DNA from: G963676655 sp963676655
GTDB taxonomy: Bacteria; Verrucomicrobiota; Lentisphaeria; Victivallales; Victivallaceae
Direction: 5' to 3'
DNA: 64,000 nucleotides
Assembly: GCA_963676655.2 (NCBI GenBank)
Contig: CAXXKX010000003.1
Span: 2,604,001-2,668,000 of the forward strand
Of this stretch, positions 51,155 through 61,224 are shown piece by piece. How positions within the stretch are numbered: position 1 is the stretch's first letter; every line of letters starts with the position of its first letter. The position numbers and the translations under genes are program-made. The notes under the pieces were generated by a model that was given only the letters and a program-made list of their open reading frames with translations, made no database searches and was not told where the DNA came from.

Positions 51155-54100
51155 TCATTTAGCCGTCAACTTAATGTCATTGATAATGATCGGAGCGTTA
51201 TTTTTTGCGATATTAACGCAAATTACGACTTGAGCAGAGACAGTTCCGGGCCACCATTTGCCACGTTCCGGAAGGTTATGCGAAATTCCTTGTACGTTTC
51301 CGTAATAGCGTTTCCATGAGTTGGTAATTTTGCCGCCGTTGACAAAATTATAATATGACCAGCGTTTGTGTTCTCGTACCACAGTTCCGACCGGATAATC
51401 TTTTTTTAGCGGCGTTTTTAGTTCAACTACCCAGTGTTCGCCTTGTCTGGTCACTTTCGATATTCCTAATGATGAGCAATCATAATTGGGCAGATCCTTG
51501 AATTGTCCGGTGGAATCAGCATTGAACGCGACACATGCATAATTGGCCGCTTTCCAGTTTGCGCCATTACCGATAACGATTTTTGAGTCGCCGGCTTTAG
51601 CTGGTTTTGTCAGGACTGTCAGGGTATCTCTGAAGTTGTGGACAGACTGGGAAGTTATCAGTCGGCCATTTTTATCATAGGCAATAAAGCCGATGTACAT
51701 ATTGGGCTGCGTGGAGCCTGGTTCCGCATACTTCATCCAGGCAGAGAGGAAATAGTTCTTACTTGGATCAATGTTGAACTTCTTTTTGTATTTCAGATGA
51801 GTGACGGAAGCGACTTTAAGACCTTTTCCGCCATTTCGGGAAATATCAGCCAAGTTGGCTTTCCCATCCCAATTCTTCAACTCAATCGCTTCATTCGGTT
51901 TGATCAGAGTAATTCCTGGAGAAGCTGCCAAGGGCGCTTTTATTGTTTTAGAAAGCGCTTTTTTTCTTTCTGTTACCTTTTTCGCCAAAGTATTGATGTC
52001 AGTCAGATATATTTGAATATTTTTATCGCTTTTAATCGCCTGTTTACCCGGTTTAAGATCGGTTGTCTTTTGCAGGAATTTACAGGTGAAGCCGGCATCA
52101 CCGTCTGTATTTTTCAGCGCGATAACAAACAAGTTTGACTTACTGACGAATTTGAATATTTTGCCAACAACACTTTTTTCGCCGTTAAACACTTTGCCGT
52201 TAATATAAAGTTGGGCTTCGCCATGGTGCCGGAATGCGACTTCCGTTTCGGTTCCAGGCTGGCCAACAACATAGAATGCGATGAGTCCGCACTGACCCTT
52301 ACCGATACCAAATTCATCTGCATAGAACCAAGGGCGGTCGATGGCCAATGCTCGCCAGGGCGCAGGTCCTTTAGACGTGTCATTGTCAGGTAACGGTCTG
52401 GCGAGTTTCAAATAGCGATTGGTCTTCCGGGATAATTCAGGCGACTGAGGATCTTTGATAGCCAGAGAAACTTCCTTTAAGTTTGCGGCCATTGCAAAAA
52501 TATCAGTGTTTCCGGCATAAGGGCCGGAAACCAGCATTGCTCCCGGTACTTGTTTACGAATCGGATAAGGGCCAAAATCACTTGCAAGCTTTTTCCTTCG
52601 CAACTTGTAAAATGTTTCCGGACTGGAGGCTTTGCTCCAGTTATATGATCCGGCGGCGACGTCCGGTGCAGGATTTGTTCGCTTGAACTCAGCAATTGAT
52701 TTTTCCTGGCGTATTCGGATGCTGGAAATCAGTTGTTGCGCTGCTTCGGGATTGCCCAAATAGAACAGTCGGGTTTGACCAAATGCCATTGGAACGGAAA
52801 ATTTATCGACATTTCTCGCGATGATGTTGTTTGAGAATATTTCATAAACATCTGACTTTGCCGGTAATGAAATATTTTTCATTCCCGCTTTAATGGCATG
52901 AATCCCGACGTATTTTTCCGCTGAGAAACAAATATCGCCATCATTTATATAAATATGGCATCCGGCCTTCATTGACAAGGCGCGGATTACTGTTTCCGGC
53001 AGCAGACATGAGGCAGTATAAACGCTGGTCCAGTTCGGAAACTTTTTAATTACGAACCGCCCGTTTCCGGCTGCGTCTGCGCCCAGGACAACGGCCTTTT
53101 CATCGACGTTGCGGATATCATAAACCGCGTTCCCGACATATTTTCCGGCGGCTGAATCAGAAAGTGACACCTGTTTCCATAATTTAGCCTTTTCCGCTTC
53201 CGCTCCTTTTCCGCGATAATGAAAATTGTGGTTGTCGATGCCGGGTAGTTCCCGCCGTAAATTTGCGATATCCGGTCCAATCCGGATTTTGTTGCGTTCT
53301 CCGGCTTTATGCAGTTTGATGCCGGTTAATTTATAAAGATTGTCATCCGGTTTTGAATCGGTCCGCGACAAATCAATAATGCCGGGATCGTGGAACCAAA
53401 GCAGCAGGCGGTTGTCGCTTTTCAACTTGTCGATAGATTTGCGTTCATTATCATTCAGTGCCCGAATATTGAGAAAGACGACCATTTTATACTGTTTATA
53501 ATTTGTTCCATTGAGAAAATCGGTTAATTCATAATAATCGTAGTCTGCGCCAAGTTTCTCCATAACCTGTTCGCGTAAATGAGTTGCGTTGGCAAAATAG
53601 TTACTATACAATTGACTCTCCTGGTCACTGACCAGAGCGATTTCGGCATTACGCTTGACGCCGGTCTCAGACATGAACTGTGCCAGGCATTCCATATTGC
53701 CAATCTCTTTCAGGATCAGCGGATCATAAAACCATGGCCAGCCGAAATCCATCAGGTAGATCGGATATTGTTTCAGCATACCGCGCATGAATTCGCGTCT
53801 CAGCATTTCAACCGACCCGGCGGGGTCGATTGGCGGTTCCCCCAATGTTCCCGATGCAGTGCCGTAGGCCTGGTGAGTTCTGAAATCTCCTTCGACAAAA
53901 AACATTTTATGGTATTTGCGGAATGATGCTCCGACATAATGCGGCGGGGCCGAGTTTCCAAGGTTTCTGTCTGCGTAGAAGGGCGGTCCGCCGAGAAAAT
54001 CAATTTCCGGACATTCCAATAGTTGTCTGACGAACACGGTTCCGTTGCAATTCATAATATTCAAATGGGCATGAATTTCCATGCCGGCAAGGAGTCTGCC

Positions 54101-55081
54101 CCCGGAAAGGTTTTTAATGATTTTGGCAAAGTAAATCGCCGCATTGGTTACCGGCAGATTGAGTGTTTGATTATAATCGCTGACCCTGCTGCATGGCTGC
54201 AGATTTTTTTGTGTTCGTTCCTGCAAAGTTGGCAGACGATACAATTCTGCATCAGATTTAACTTGCCAGCGCTTTTTTAATTCTGATAATTGTCCTTTGT
54301 ATTTCGCTTGCAGGAAATGCTTGAACGCCTCTTTTCTGGTTTTACTGTAATCCCAGCCCGGATCGCCGCGACCCTTATAGAACCACCACTCACCGGAGTT
54401 CATGGCCGCGACGTATATGCCAACGGTGCGCGGAGCATATTTTGAATTTCCAAGCCGGTCGATAAATTTGTACAGAAGCTCTCCGAAATAAAGCCGCCAC
54501 TCATTCAAAAAATTCGGACGGAAATTATGTTTTGAGTGATAAGTCGCTCCCCAGTCTTTTTTGCCGTCCGGACCGGTCAATAGCGCGTCCGGATGATTTT
54601 TCACGAAATCCTCCGTCACGTTAGGCATCCAGAAACGAATCATCAGAAAAGCGTCAGGTACTGATTCCAGGATTTTGTTGGCATAGCGTTTGAAGTTGAA
54701 AAAGCTGTCACGCGGAGCCGTGGCCGGAGATTCCGGCAGATAAATATCAATCATGAAACAATTGACACCGCTTTCGCGCATTGCCCGCTCCACTGGCGCC
54801 CCGGATGCTACATAACGATTAACCGAACGGGTAAAGAAACTCAGTTTCCGCCCGTCCGCCAGAATAAACGGAACACCGTTGATCTCCCGCATTTGAGAGT
54901 TCGGGAAATTGAATTTTTTTGTCGGCTTCCGGAGCCAGAGTTGATCCTGCTGCTGTTTGTCCGGAGGAGTAAAGCTGATGCTTTTTTTGAAAAAAACATT
55001 TTCATCAACTAATTGAGGTTCAGCCAAAACGTTCCAGAGCATCAGTGCGAAAAAATAAGTTAAAAAGGTCTTTATCTTCAT
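51155..55081 (-). CDS. Large exported glycoside hydrolase, clan GH-A-like (GH42-type)
   Basis: 1308 residues. After a signal peptide (FFALMLWNVLA) the first 450 residues form a TIM-barrel of the beta-galactosidase type. RTVGIYVAAMNSGEWWFY supplies an acid/base Glu about 231, and KMFFVEGDFRTH a nucleophile-type Glu about 397; NFLNEWRLYFGELLYKFID and LLAGMEIHAHLNIM fit a barrel. C-terminal regions are beta-rich (accessory or carbohydrate-binding) with a final jelly-roll-like domain. The substrate is unknown. It closes an operon with the GntR-SBP and prepilin-like genes (gaps 21 to 24 bp). Confidence 0.75.
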   Translation of the reverse strand: MKIKTFLTYFFALMLWNVLAEPQLVDENVFFKKSISFTPPDKQQQDQLWLRKPTKKFNFPNSQMREINGVPFILADGRKLSFFTRSVNRYVASGAPVERAMRESGVNCFMIDIYLPESPATAPRDSFFNFKRYANKILESVPDAFLMIRFWMPNVTEDFVKNHPDALLTGPDGKKDWGATYHSKHNFRPNFLNEWRLYFGELLYKFIDRLGNSKYAPRTVGIYVAAMNSGEWWFYKGRGDPGWDYSKTRKEAFKHFLQAKYKGQLSELKKRWQVKSDAELYRLPTLQERTQKNLQPCSRVSDYNQTLNLPVTNAAIYFAKIIKNLSGGRLLAGMEIHAHLNIMNCNGTVFVRQLLECPEIDFLGGPPFYADRNLGNSAPPHYVGASFRKYHKMFFVEGDFRTHQAYGTASGTLGEPPIDPAGSVEMLRREFMRGMLKQYPIYLMDFGWPWFYDPLILKEIGNMECLAQFMSETGVKRNAEIALVSDQESQLYSNYFANATHLREQVMEKLGADYDYYELTDFLNGTNYKQYKMVVFLNIRALNDNERKSIDKLKSDNRLLLWFHDPGIIDLSRTDSKPDDNLYKLTGIKLHKAGERNKIRIGPDIANLRRELPGIDNHNFHYRGKGAEAEKAKLWKQVSLSDSAAGKYVGNAVYDIRNVDEKAVVLGADAAGNGRFVIKKFPNWTSVYTASCLLPETVIRALSMKAGCHIYINDGDICFSAEKYVGIHAIKAGMKNISLPAKSDVYEIFSNNIIARNVDKFSVPMAFGQTRLFYLGNPEAAQQLISSIRIRQEKSIAEFKRTNPAPDVAAGSYNWSKASSPETFYKLRRKKLASDFGPYPIRKQVPGAMLVSGPYAGNTDIFAMAANLKEVSLAIKDPQSPELSRKTNRYLKLARPLPDNDTSKGPAPWRALAIDRPWFYADEFGIGKGQCGLIAFYVVGQPGTETEVAFRHHGEAQLYINGKVFNGEKSVVGKIFKFVSKSNLFVIALKNTDGDAGFTCKFLQKTTDLKPGKQAIKSDKNIQIYLTDINTLAKKVTERKKALSKTIKAPLAASPGITLIKPNEAIELKNWDGKANLADISRNGGKGLKVASVTHLKYKKKFNIDPSKNYFLSAWMKYAEPGSTQPNMYIGFIAYDKNGRLITSQSVHNFRDTLTVLTKPAKAGDSKIVIGNGANWKAANYACVAFNADSTGQFKDLPNYDCSSLGISKVTRQGEHWVVELKTPLKKDYPVGTVVREHKRWSYYNFVNGGKITNSWKRYYGNVQGISHNLPERGKWWPGTVSAQVVICVNIAKNNAPIIINDIKLTAK

Positions 55082-55104
55082 AGTCAGTTTCCGCGGGCTT
55101 TATT

Positions 55105-55797
55105 TTACCATGGTTTCGGGGGATTATCCCAGACATAGGCTCTTGAAGAAGATGTGTCGATTGGCAGCACTTCTCTTTTCATGTATCCGGCGTGACCGTC
55201 TTCATACATTATGTTCACTCCGTCATCGTGGCGGAAATCAGTATACATGTAGGTGGGATGAACTCCCGGTCTGGCATAGTAAGCACTGGTTCCCGGCATA
55301 TCTCCGTCCATGAAACAGGTCCGTGACGATGGATTCTTGAGCATCACTTTCTTTTTAAAACCGGTTGCGGTATTGTAATAAACCCTGGGTCGGGTATAAT
55401 AGTTGACGGCGTAGTCGGCGGGGGCGCTTGACCAACGGGTTGTCCAGTCATTCGGATTTTCGGCCGGACAATGATAGACCTGACGTTTAGTCCGGCTCCA
55501 GCAGACGGCTGACGAGTATTCTTCATATCCGGCTTTGTAAAGTACCGTGTTCCAGTAATAGGCCCCGGGATTGTAATCAACCCAGACCGGAATCAAAATA
55601 CCGTCATTGTCGTCCGTATAGAAATCAAAATGAGATCTTACCGTTTTAGTATTATTGACGCAGGAAATTCTTTTCGCGGCGTCTCGCGCCCGGTTAAGTG
55701 CCGGCAGCATCATGCTGGCAAGGATGGCTATAATTGCTATAACGACTAATAGTTCTATTAGTGTAAAAGCCGTTCTTTTGTTAATTTTTTCGGGCAT
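55105..55797 (-). CDS. Prepilin-type N-terminal methylation protein with H-X9-DG C-terminus
   Basis: 230 residues. TAFTLIELLVVIAIIAILASMMLPALNRARDAAKR (read in parts) is the type IV pilin-like signal, with the cleavage Phe and Glu+5. The body has CVNNTKTVRSHFDFYTDDNDG and a late FRHDDGVNIMYEDGHAG, in which His is followed by nine residues and then DG. This H-X9-DG pattern is frequent in large pseudopilin families of PVC bacteria. It is probably exported by type II secretion-like machinery. AAAGGAG precedes the ATG, and it sits between the GntR-SBP and glycosidase genes. Confidence 0.92.
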   Translation of the reverse strand: MPEKINKRTAFTLIELLVVIAIIAILASMMLPALNRARDAAKRISCVNNTKTVRSHFDFYTDDNDGILIPVWVDYNPGAYYWNTVLYKAGYEEYSSAVCWSRTKRQVYHCPAENPNDWTTRWSSAPADYAVNYYTRPRVYYNTATGFKKKVMLKNPSSRTCFMDGDMPGTSAYYARPGVHPTYMYTDFRHDDGVNIMYEDGHAGYMKREVLPIDTSSSRAYVWDNPPKPW

Positions 55798-55818
55798 TTT
55801 CTTTTCTCCTTTAATTTT

Positions 55819-57333
55819 TTATACCATATATTTATCTTTGAAGGCTATCCAAAGCTCGTGAGTCTTTTGGGCCGCAGCGTCAACCGGCAATGCCTGCTGG
55901 ACAAATTCATCGAAAACTTCAGCCATGCCGTAGGAAATGAAATCAACCTGATACAGCATGTTCAAAATATTTGTTCTGTCATCAATGACAATATGTTCCC
56001 GGAGTTTTGCCGCTGTTTCAACAGAAAATTCCGGAAATTCGTCCTTGATGACCGACACACACTGCCATCTGACCGGTAACGCCAGCAAACGGGCCGCAAA
56101 CAGGCTTTGGCATTTTCTGGAAAACAGGAAACTGATAAATTTGGCCGCCGCCAGACTGTTGCTGCTTTCATTATATATACCCAGGGCGCTAAAGCTCTGG
56201 TGGAGTTCCTTTTCAGATAAATAGACATTGATTGCGCAATCCTGCTTTAGCATGTCATGCGGGTATTTCCGGACTGAAAGTCCCAGATTGAAATGCATAA
56301 AGTTTCTGTCGGTAAAAAAGCGGTCATTCAGGTTGTAGTCTTTGAAATACAGGCCAAAAATCCGTTCCCGCAGCTCAACCGGGCTGTCTTTAAAACACTT
56401 TTCGGCCTTGGAAAACAGATGCTTGAAGAAATCCAGGTCAATCTGCTCCGCGCCGGGATGGCCGTAAAAACGGAAAAAGTTCGGGATAACCCCGCCGACG
56501 GTAATATCTTCCGGTAGTGCTTGACCGGCGCTATGCAGTAATTCCGGCAGCCGGTTATCGCTGATCATTTTTTCAACGTTGGTGATTTTATATTTTTTCG
56601 CCAATTGCCGGTTCCATACGCAAAGCGGAATGGCCGTATATACCGGGACAATATAATTCAACAAGTCCTGACAGGATGGCTTGAGGTTATGAGTCAGATA
56701 GATGTCCTTTTGCAGGGATGCCGGGATCATTTCCGGCAATTTCTGCATAAGTTCCTTGAACCGGTAATCCATACTGCATTGCACTATATCAGGAAAATAA
56801 CCGCGTTTAAGATAATAATCTTTCAGCCGGTCGGGATTATGGGAAAAGTCCAAATTTGCCGGCAGCCAGTCAATCTTAAGTTTTTCTTCCCGGCTGCTGC
56901 GGTTGAAGATGTCGACGATCTCCTCCCAGACTTTTTTCTGTTCCGGCATGTTTTCAAACAGCGCCAGGGTAAGCTCGGCAACCTTTGGCGGTGGAGAGGC
57001 AACGTGATCAAAGCCGTGCCAGGCCATCGGATTGACGTCTTCCTGAACGGTCATGCCAGGTTGGGCTGCGACCTTTTCCTGCATGGATGGAGCAACAAAG
57101 GTTCCTTTACGCCGCACCCGGACCAATAATTTTTCTTCCGTCAAATTATCCAGCGCCCGACGCAGAGTATTTCTGCCGACATTCAGCGTATCCGTTAACT
57201 CACGTTCTGTCGGTAAGCGTTGACCTGCTTTGAGTTTTGCGATGTATTTTCGCAAACCTTCCTCAAGCTGCGCCGCAATAGTATCAGCACATTCGTGTTT
57301 AAGATCAAAATATTCTTTAAAATCAACTGTCAT
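55819..57333 (-). CDS. GntR-type regulator fused to a solute-binding-protein-like domain
   Basis: About 504 residues from ATG 57333 (a TTG five codons earlier is also open). The N-terminal winged helix is clear: AQLEEGLRKYIAKLKAGQRLPTERELTDTLNVGRNTLRRALDNL (read in parts) and VRRKGTFVAPS. From about residue 115 the protein resembles a type 1 extracellular sugar-binding protein (LALFENMPEQKKVWEEIVDIFNRSSRE, the 'DIVQCSMDYRFKELM' strand, SLAAAKFISFLFSRKCQSLFA) but with no signal peptide. This implies a cytoplasmic ligand sensor for an oligosaccharide. It heads the prepilin-glycosidase operon and its promoter carries a tandem 10-bp repeat, so I infer autoregulation. Confidence 0.85.
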   Translation of the reverse strand: MTVDFKEYFDLKHECADTIAAQLEEGLRKYIAKLKAGQRLPTERELTDTLNVGRNTLRRALDNLTEEKLLVRVRRKGTFVAPSMQEKVAAQPGMTVQEDVNPMAWHGFDHVASPPPKVAELTLALFENMPEQKKVWEEIVDIFNRSSREEKLKIDWLPANLDFSHNPDRLKDYYLKRGYFPDIVQCSMDYRFKELMQKLPEMIPASLQKDIYLTHNLKPSCQDLLNYIVPVYTAIPLCVWNRQLAKKYKITNVEKMISDNRLPELLHSAGQALPEDITVGGVIPNFFRFYGHPGAEQIDLDFFKHLFSKAEKCFKDSPVELRERIFGLYFKDYNLNDRFFTDRNFMHFNLGLSVRKYPHDMLKQDCAINVYLSEKELHQSFSALGIYNESSNSLAAAKFISFLFSRKCQSLFAARLLALPVRWQCVSVIKDEFPEFSVETAAKLREHIVIDDRTNILNMLYQVDFISYGMAEVFDEFVQQALPVDAAAQKTHELWIAFKDKYMV

Positions 57334-57362
57334 TATTTTACCGTTCAATTGTATCTATAGTG

Positions 57363-57392
57363 GTTAACCAATGGGAACCAATAGGAACCAAT
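57363..57392. promoter_or_regulatory. Three tandem 10-bp repeats, operator candidate for the GntR-type regulator
   Basis: On the minus strand ATTGGTTCCT, ATTGGTTCCC and ATTGGTTAAC follow each other without gap. Each unit is one helical turn. The first begins inside the -10 of the promoter at 57390-57417, so a bound protein would block it. Confidence 0.65.
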
Positions 57393-57417
57393 ATAATTTG
57401 TTAAAGGCAATTGTCAA
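57390..57417 (-). promoter_or_regulatory. Promoter of the GntR-prepilin-glycosidase operon
   Basis: Minus strand TTGACA (57412-57417), 16-bp spacer, TATATT (57390-57395). The -10 runs directly into the tandem repeats. Confidence 0.75.
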
Positions 57418-57589
57418 CCCCCGGCTTGATAAAAAAATGGAAATTGACGTAAAACAGGACAAATCTGAAAATTATTCAGCGGCAGAAAGCATTTTGCCCT
57501 GACCGGGATTTGCCAAGGCAATTTTTGAGGCGAAAGATTGTAGAGAACACGCAGTTGTCGGCGCAGAAAGGAAGATAACAATTTAAATT

Positions 57590-59470
57590 TCAAAGCCCGG
57601 CTTCGCCGCCGCGTTCCTCTATTTTTGCGGTGAATTCCCGGCGGAGCCAGTTATTGATATTTCTGAAATACCATGATCCGTCAGGCAGCTTGTAATCATG
57701 CGCTTTTTCTCTGGCAATATCCAGCGCGTCTATGGCCTTTTCCAGGAATTTGCAGCCATCAGGTGAGGAGGCGCTATCTTGGCTGAAATCTTCGGCAATT
57801 GCGTTCATCGCCAGCTGCTGATAATGCATGACCATTAATTCCGCCGCTTCAAAACGGGCTCGTTTTACCTCATTATAAATAAAGTCACGTAGACGGGTGG
57901 AAGCGGATTGACTTGCATGTTGTTCCAATTCCGTCGCCGCATTGCTTAGTGCTTTTGACGCTTGCAGGTATTTATCAGCCATTTCCCGACCGAATTCGGA
58001 CAGGGTTTCCGGCAGCCAGCGGTAATCCATGTAAATTTCCGGGTCATGTTCACAGAACCGCATTGCCTGTGCAAAAATTTCCGCCCGTTTTGTTAAATAA
58101 TCGCGTAAAGGATTTTGGGCTTCGCCGGTAATTCCAACGGTAACATTCCGGCAGAAATCCGCGGCCGAAAGCTGTTCGTTCCAATGCAGCGCGGCGAATA
58201 TGAGCATATTATATTCAGGCGCGATTTCCGGCCCGCCAACCTGCAGCGACATATGGGATTCTATCCCCGCCCGCTGATAAACCGCCATATCCCCGGCAAT
58301 GACTTCCGGCAGGAACGGATACATGCCGCGGAACAAAATTTGATCAAAGTAATATTCAAAAGTATGAGCGTCATCGATGCTGGCGAATTTGATCGTCCAT
58401 TCCTGCAGCGACTTCAAGTAATATTGATTCAGCCGGCAGTCCGGATCATCAAGCGCGTGAGCATAACAGCGTTCGCGCGGCGCAAACAGTAAAAAGCTTT
58501 CCGCAGGAGCTGCAAACTGTCGACCTGGAAACATCGTGTCGTGGTAAGCCAGAAACGGAATTCGAGTTTCAGATTCGCATTCCCGAACCGCTTCGGCCAA
58601 AAGCCGCATGGCCAGCATGGCCTGATCCCGGGGCGAAAACGCCCGGCACGACGGACACAGGCACCAGCCGCCCGCCGGTAAATCATCTGCCCAGGCATGA
58701 ATAGCGTGAACCCCTTCGTTTTGTTCGAGAATTTTCTTGAAATTAGTTTTGACGATTTCTCTGGTTTCCGGATTGGTCACGCAGAAATTAGAGTCTTTCA
58801 TCCGTTTGCCGCCGAAATCCTCCGGCTGAAACATTCGGAATAAGCCGGGCTGTTCATCAAATAAATCACGGGGCAGCAAAGTTGATAACCCGTGTCCGCC
58901 GATCTCGTTTCGCAGACCGAGTTTTTCGATCTGTTCAGCATGGTGTCCATCACTGTAGCGAATACTGTTGAAGCGTAATTTAGCATAGAATTCCAGCCAC
59001 TGATCGACAGGGAAATCTTCAGTTTTCAGCGGCTGCCAGAATACGCCCCGGTACGGAAAGCGCGGATTCATTATTTTGGTTCCGGTTTCCAGGGGAGACA
59101 ATCTCGCCGGGAACCATTCGCCTTCTTCTCCCGGAAGTACAAAAGTGACGCCTGATTGCTCAACCAGCCCGTAGACCCCGTTAAGAATACCTTTAGCCGA
59201 TCTTGCACAAATAGTGACGCCGGAAAGCGTTGTATTGAGCACATAACCGTCCCATTTCAGTTTGTCCGGCAATGCGGCTGCGTTTGAGACGGCTTCGCCC
59301 GCAGCCAAGATGAAAAAATCATCAACAGCCGGAATCATGCTCCGGCTTGTTGCAATTCCCGCTTTTCCCAGCAGGCGTTCAATTTCTTCAAGTGCGTACT
59401 GATAACACGCTTGATCAGGTTTGTTAACAAAAAACAGTTTGACCGGTTTGCTGAAATTATAAGCATCCAT
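57590..59470 (-). CDS. DUF4838-type glycosidase-like protein
   Basis: 626 residues. YQYALEEIERLLGKAGI and SAKGILNGVYGLVEQSGVTFVLPGEEGEWFP match the N-terminal fold shared by GH20/GH67-type enzymes and DUF4838 proteins. DNFPRRG-like text is replaced by NPRFPYRGVFWQP, and WADDLPAGGWCLCPSCRAFSPRDQAM with the paired cysteines is typical of DUF4838. There is no signal peptide. It lies 144 bp after the ADP-ribosylglycohydrolase-family gene on the same strand. Substrate unknown; a hydrolase acting on acidic sugars is possible by analogy. Confidence 0.75.
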   Translation of the reverse strand: MDAYNFSKPVKLFFVNKPDQACYQYALEEIERLLGKAGIATSRSMIPAVDDFFILAAGEAVSNAAALPDKLKWDGYVLNTTLSGVTICARSAKGILNGVYGLVEQSGVTFVLPGEEGEWFPARLSPLETGTKIMNPRFPYRGVFWQPLKTEDFPVDQWLEFYAKLRFNSIRYSDGHHAEQIEKLGLRNEIGGHGLSTLLPRDLFDEQPGLFRMFQPEDFGGKRMKDSNFCVTNPETREIVKTNFKKILEQNEGVHAIHAWADDLPAGGWCLCPSCRAFSPRDQAMLAMRLLAEAVRECESETRIPFLAYHDTMFPGRQFAAPAESFLLFAPRERCYAHALDDPDCRLNQYYLKSLQEWTIKFASIDDAHTFEYYFDQILFRGMYPFLPEVIAGDMAVYQRAGIESHMSLQVGGPEIAPEYNMLIFAALHWNEQLSAADFCRNVTVGITGEAQNPLRDYLTKRAEIFAQAMRFCEHDPEIYMDYRWLPETLSEFGREMADKYLQASKALSNAATELEQHASQSASTRLRDFIYNEVKRARFEAAELMVMHYQQLAMNAIAEDFSQDSASSPDGCKFLEKAIDALDIAREKAHDYKLPDGSWYFRNINNWLRREFTAKIEERGGEAGL

Positions 59471-59614
59471 TATATGCTGCCTGTATTGTTTGATATTGTC
59501 TTGGAAGAGTTACAATATATTTACAATAAAAGCAATCGTTATGAATACAAATTGACATTGCGTCTTCACTCGTTAAAAGTGAAGAAATATTTGTCCCGGT
59601 CATTTTTACCTGAA

Positions 59615-61132
59615 TTATACTGAACGGATCTTTCTGACGTGCCGTGCCCAACCATCACAAATTGGCGATGTTTCTTCGGTATTGAAGAGCACCGCGCCTT
59701 TTTTCTGGAATGGAACGTTCAGAGTGATGCAGTAATTCCGGTCGACCAGTTTTACTTCCAGCGGCAGATAATAACAGGCTCCGGCAAAATCTCCCGGCAT
59801 AATGGTTTGTTTCACAGCCCACTTTTTGTAACGTATGCAGTTGACGCAGGTTTCAGGTGACGCGGCGACCTGCCAGTTTTCCGGAACCAGCCATTTCAGG
59901 CTTACGCTTTTGTTGGTGACGATTGAGGACGCGAAACTCAACTCGATCACTTTTTCTTCTCCGGCAGTTATTTCCGGGCCATCCTGATAATCAATCGTGA
60001 CGATGCCGAACGGCAGATCGAAAGTCAACTCATAAGGCGACCGGGACCAGAGCTGTTTTTCAACAAATTCATTCGACATAAGGTGTTTAATATGTTCACT
60101 TGAAATATGCGTCGGTTCGCCGCCGATCCGGAGGAGCGCCGGATCTTCGTACTGGACTGCCCCGGCAAGCCTGATGACCCGGTTGGTCAGTTCGTCCAGA
60201 CTGCGCGGCATTTGCCTGGCGTCAACCGGATCGATCGCAATCGTCTGGATGCTGTTGCCGATTGGCTCAATCCACTGGGCCGGGATGCCGCTTTTTCCGA
60301 GCATAATGCCGAGAATCGAACCGGCGGTCGCGCCGGTGCAATCAGTGTCATCCCCGCAATTTACCGCATAACAGACGCTGCGGCCGAAATCACCTTCCCC
60401 GTAAAGCAGACCAAGAACCGTAAAGCCGATATTGCCCGGAGCCTGGAACCAGCCAAGGTCATCACTGTCTTTGACGATGGCGTTTCTGGCGTCTTTGAAC
60501 GGAGTGTTTTTTCCGTAAAGTTCACAGGCAAGTTTAACACTGCGCGCAATCCGGCAATCGGCGGGGATTTTACTCAATCCGATTTCGATGAGTTGTTTGA
60601 TGTCGCTGACAATAAACGCTGCCGCTTCCAGCGCGGCGGTAAACATCTCGGCGAAAATGCCGTCGCCGCAATGATCGACGCAGGCGTCCATGTAGGCGAA
60701 TTGCGCCGCCATATCCGGTTCTCCGGGAAAGAGACAGGCCCAGATTTCCGAACGGATCCAGGCGCCGTTGCTGTTTTTCCAGCGGTCATTGTTGCAGGAG
60801 CCGGAGAGTGGCGGAAACAGGCCGTTACGGATATTGGCGCGGCAGACCGCGTATTCGTTCCAGGGGCCGATGATATTCTGCATCCAGTATTCCGCCAGAA
60901 TACGTTCGTTCAGATTGAAAATACCATGTTTTTCGGCGGCGAAAAGCCAAACTAACTGGAGATCAAGGTCATCATTCGGGGCGGGTTGTCCCTGTAAATC
61001 CTGTGTGTAAAATGAAATATCCTGCATATCCCGGTTGCCCTCAAACGGCGCGCCGAGAGTTCCGCCGATATTTTTTCCGGTCCAGCAGCCCAATACCTTA
61101 TCCCGATATTCCGTTGAATTAATGATGTTCAT
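59615..61132 (-). CDS. ADP-ribosylglycohydrolase-family protein
   Basis: 505 residues. GCWTGKNIGGTLGAPFEGNRD is the family start, NDDLDLQLVWLFA and CGDDTDCTGATAGSILGIMLG supply the two acidic metal sites, and DSDDLGWFQAPGN and GIPAQWIEPIGNS are conserved elsewhere. The C-terminal 150 residues form an extra beta domain. In this setting, beside a DUF4838 gene and an AraC regulator, cleavage of a glycosidic rather than an ADP-ribose bond is plausible; I cannot decide. AAAGGAAAC precedes the ATG. Divergent from the AraC gene at 61268. Confidence 0.85.
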   Translation of the reverse strand: MNIINSTEYRDKVLGCWTGKNIGGTLGAPFEGNRDMQDISFYTQDLQGQPAPNDDLDLQLVWLFAAEKHGIFNLNERILAEYWMQNIIGPWNEYAVCRANIRNGLFPPLSGSCNNDRWKNSNGAWIRSEIWACLFPGEPDMAAQFAYMDACVDHCGDGIFAEMFTAALEAAAFIVSDIKQLIEIGLSKIPADCRIARSVKLACELYGKNTPFKDARNAIVKDSDDLGWFQAPGNIGFTVLGLLYGEGDFGRSVCYAVNCGDDTDCTGATAGSILGIMLGKSGIPAQWIEPIGNSIQTIAIDPVDARQMPRSLDELTNRVIRLAGAVQYEDPALLRIGGEPTHISSEHIKHLMSNEFVEKQLWSRSPYELTFDLPFGIVTIDYQDGPEITAGEEKVIELSFASSIVTNKSVSLKWLVPENWQVAASPETCVNCIRYKKWAVKQTIMPGDFAGACYYLPLEVKLVDRNYCITLNVPFQKKGAVLFNTEETSPICDGWARHVRKIRSV

Positions 61133-61224
61133 AAAGCGTTTCCTTTGTTAAATTGTTTTATTACGATGATTTGATTTTCAAGTTGCAATAGTCTATATTT
61201 TACTATGAAAAAGGTCATTCAGCC

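Noticed and set aside
60107..60955. Long frame on the plus strand opposite the ADP-ribosylglycohydrolase-family gene
   Set aside because: It mirrors a strongly coding minus-strand gene with clear motifs; length is explained by codon structure of the true gene.
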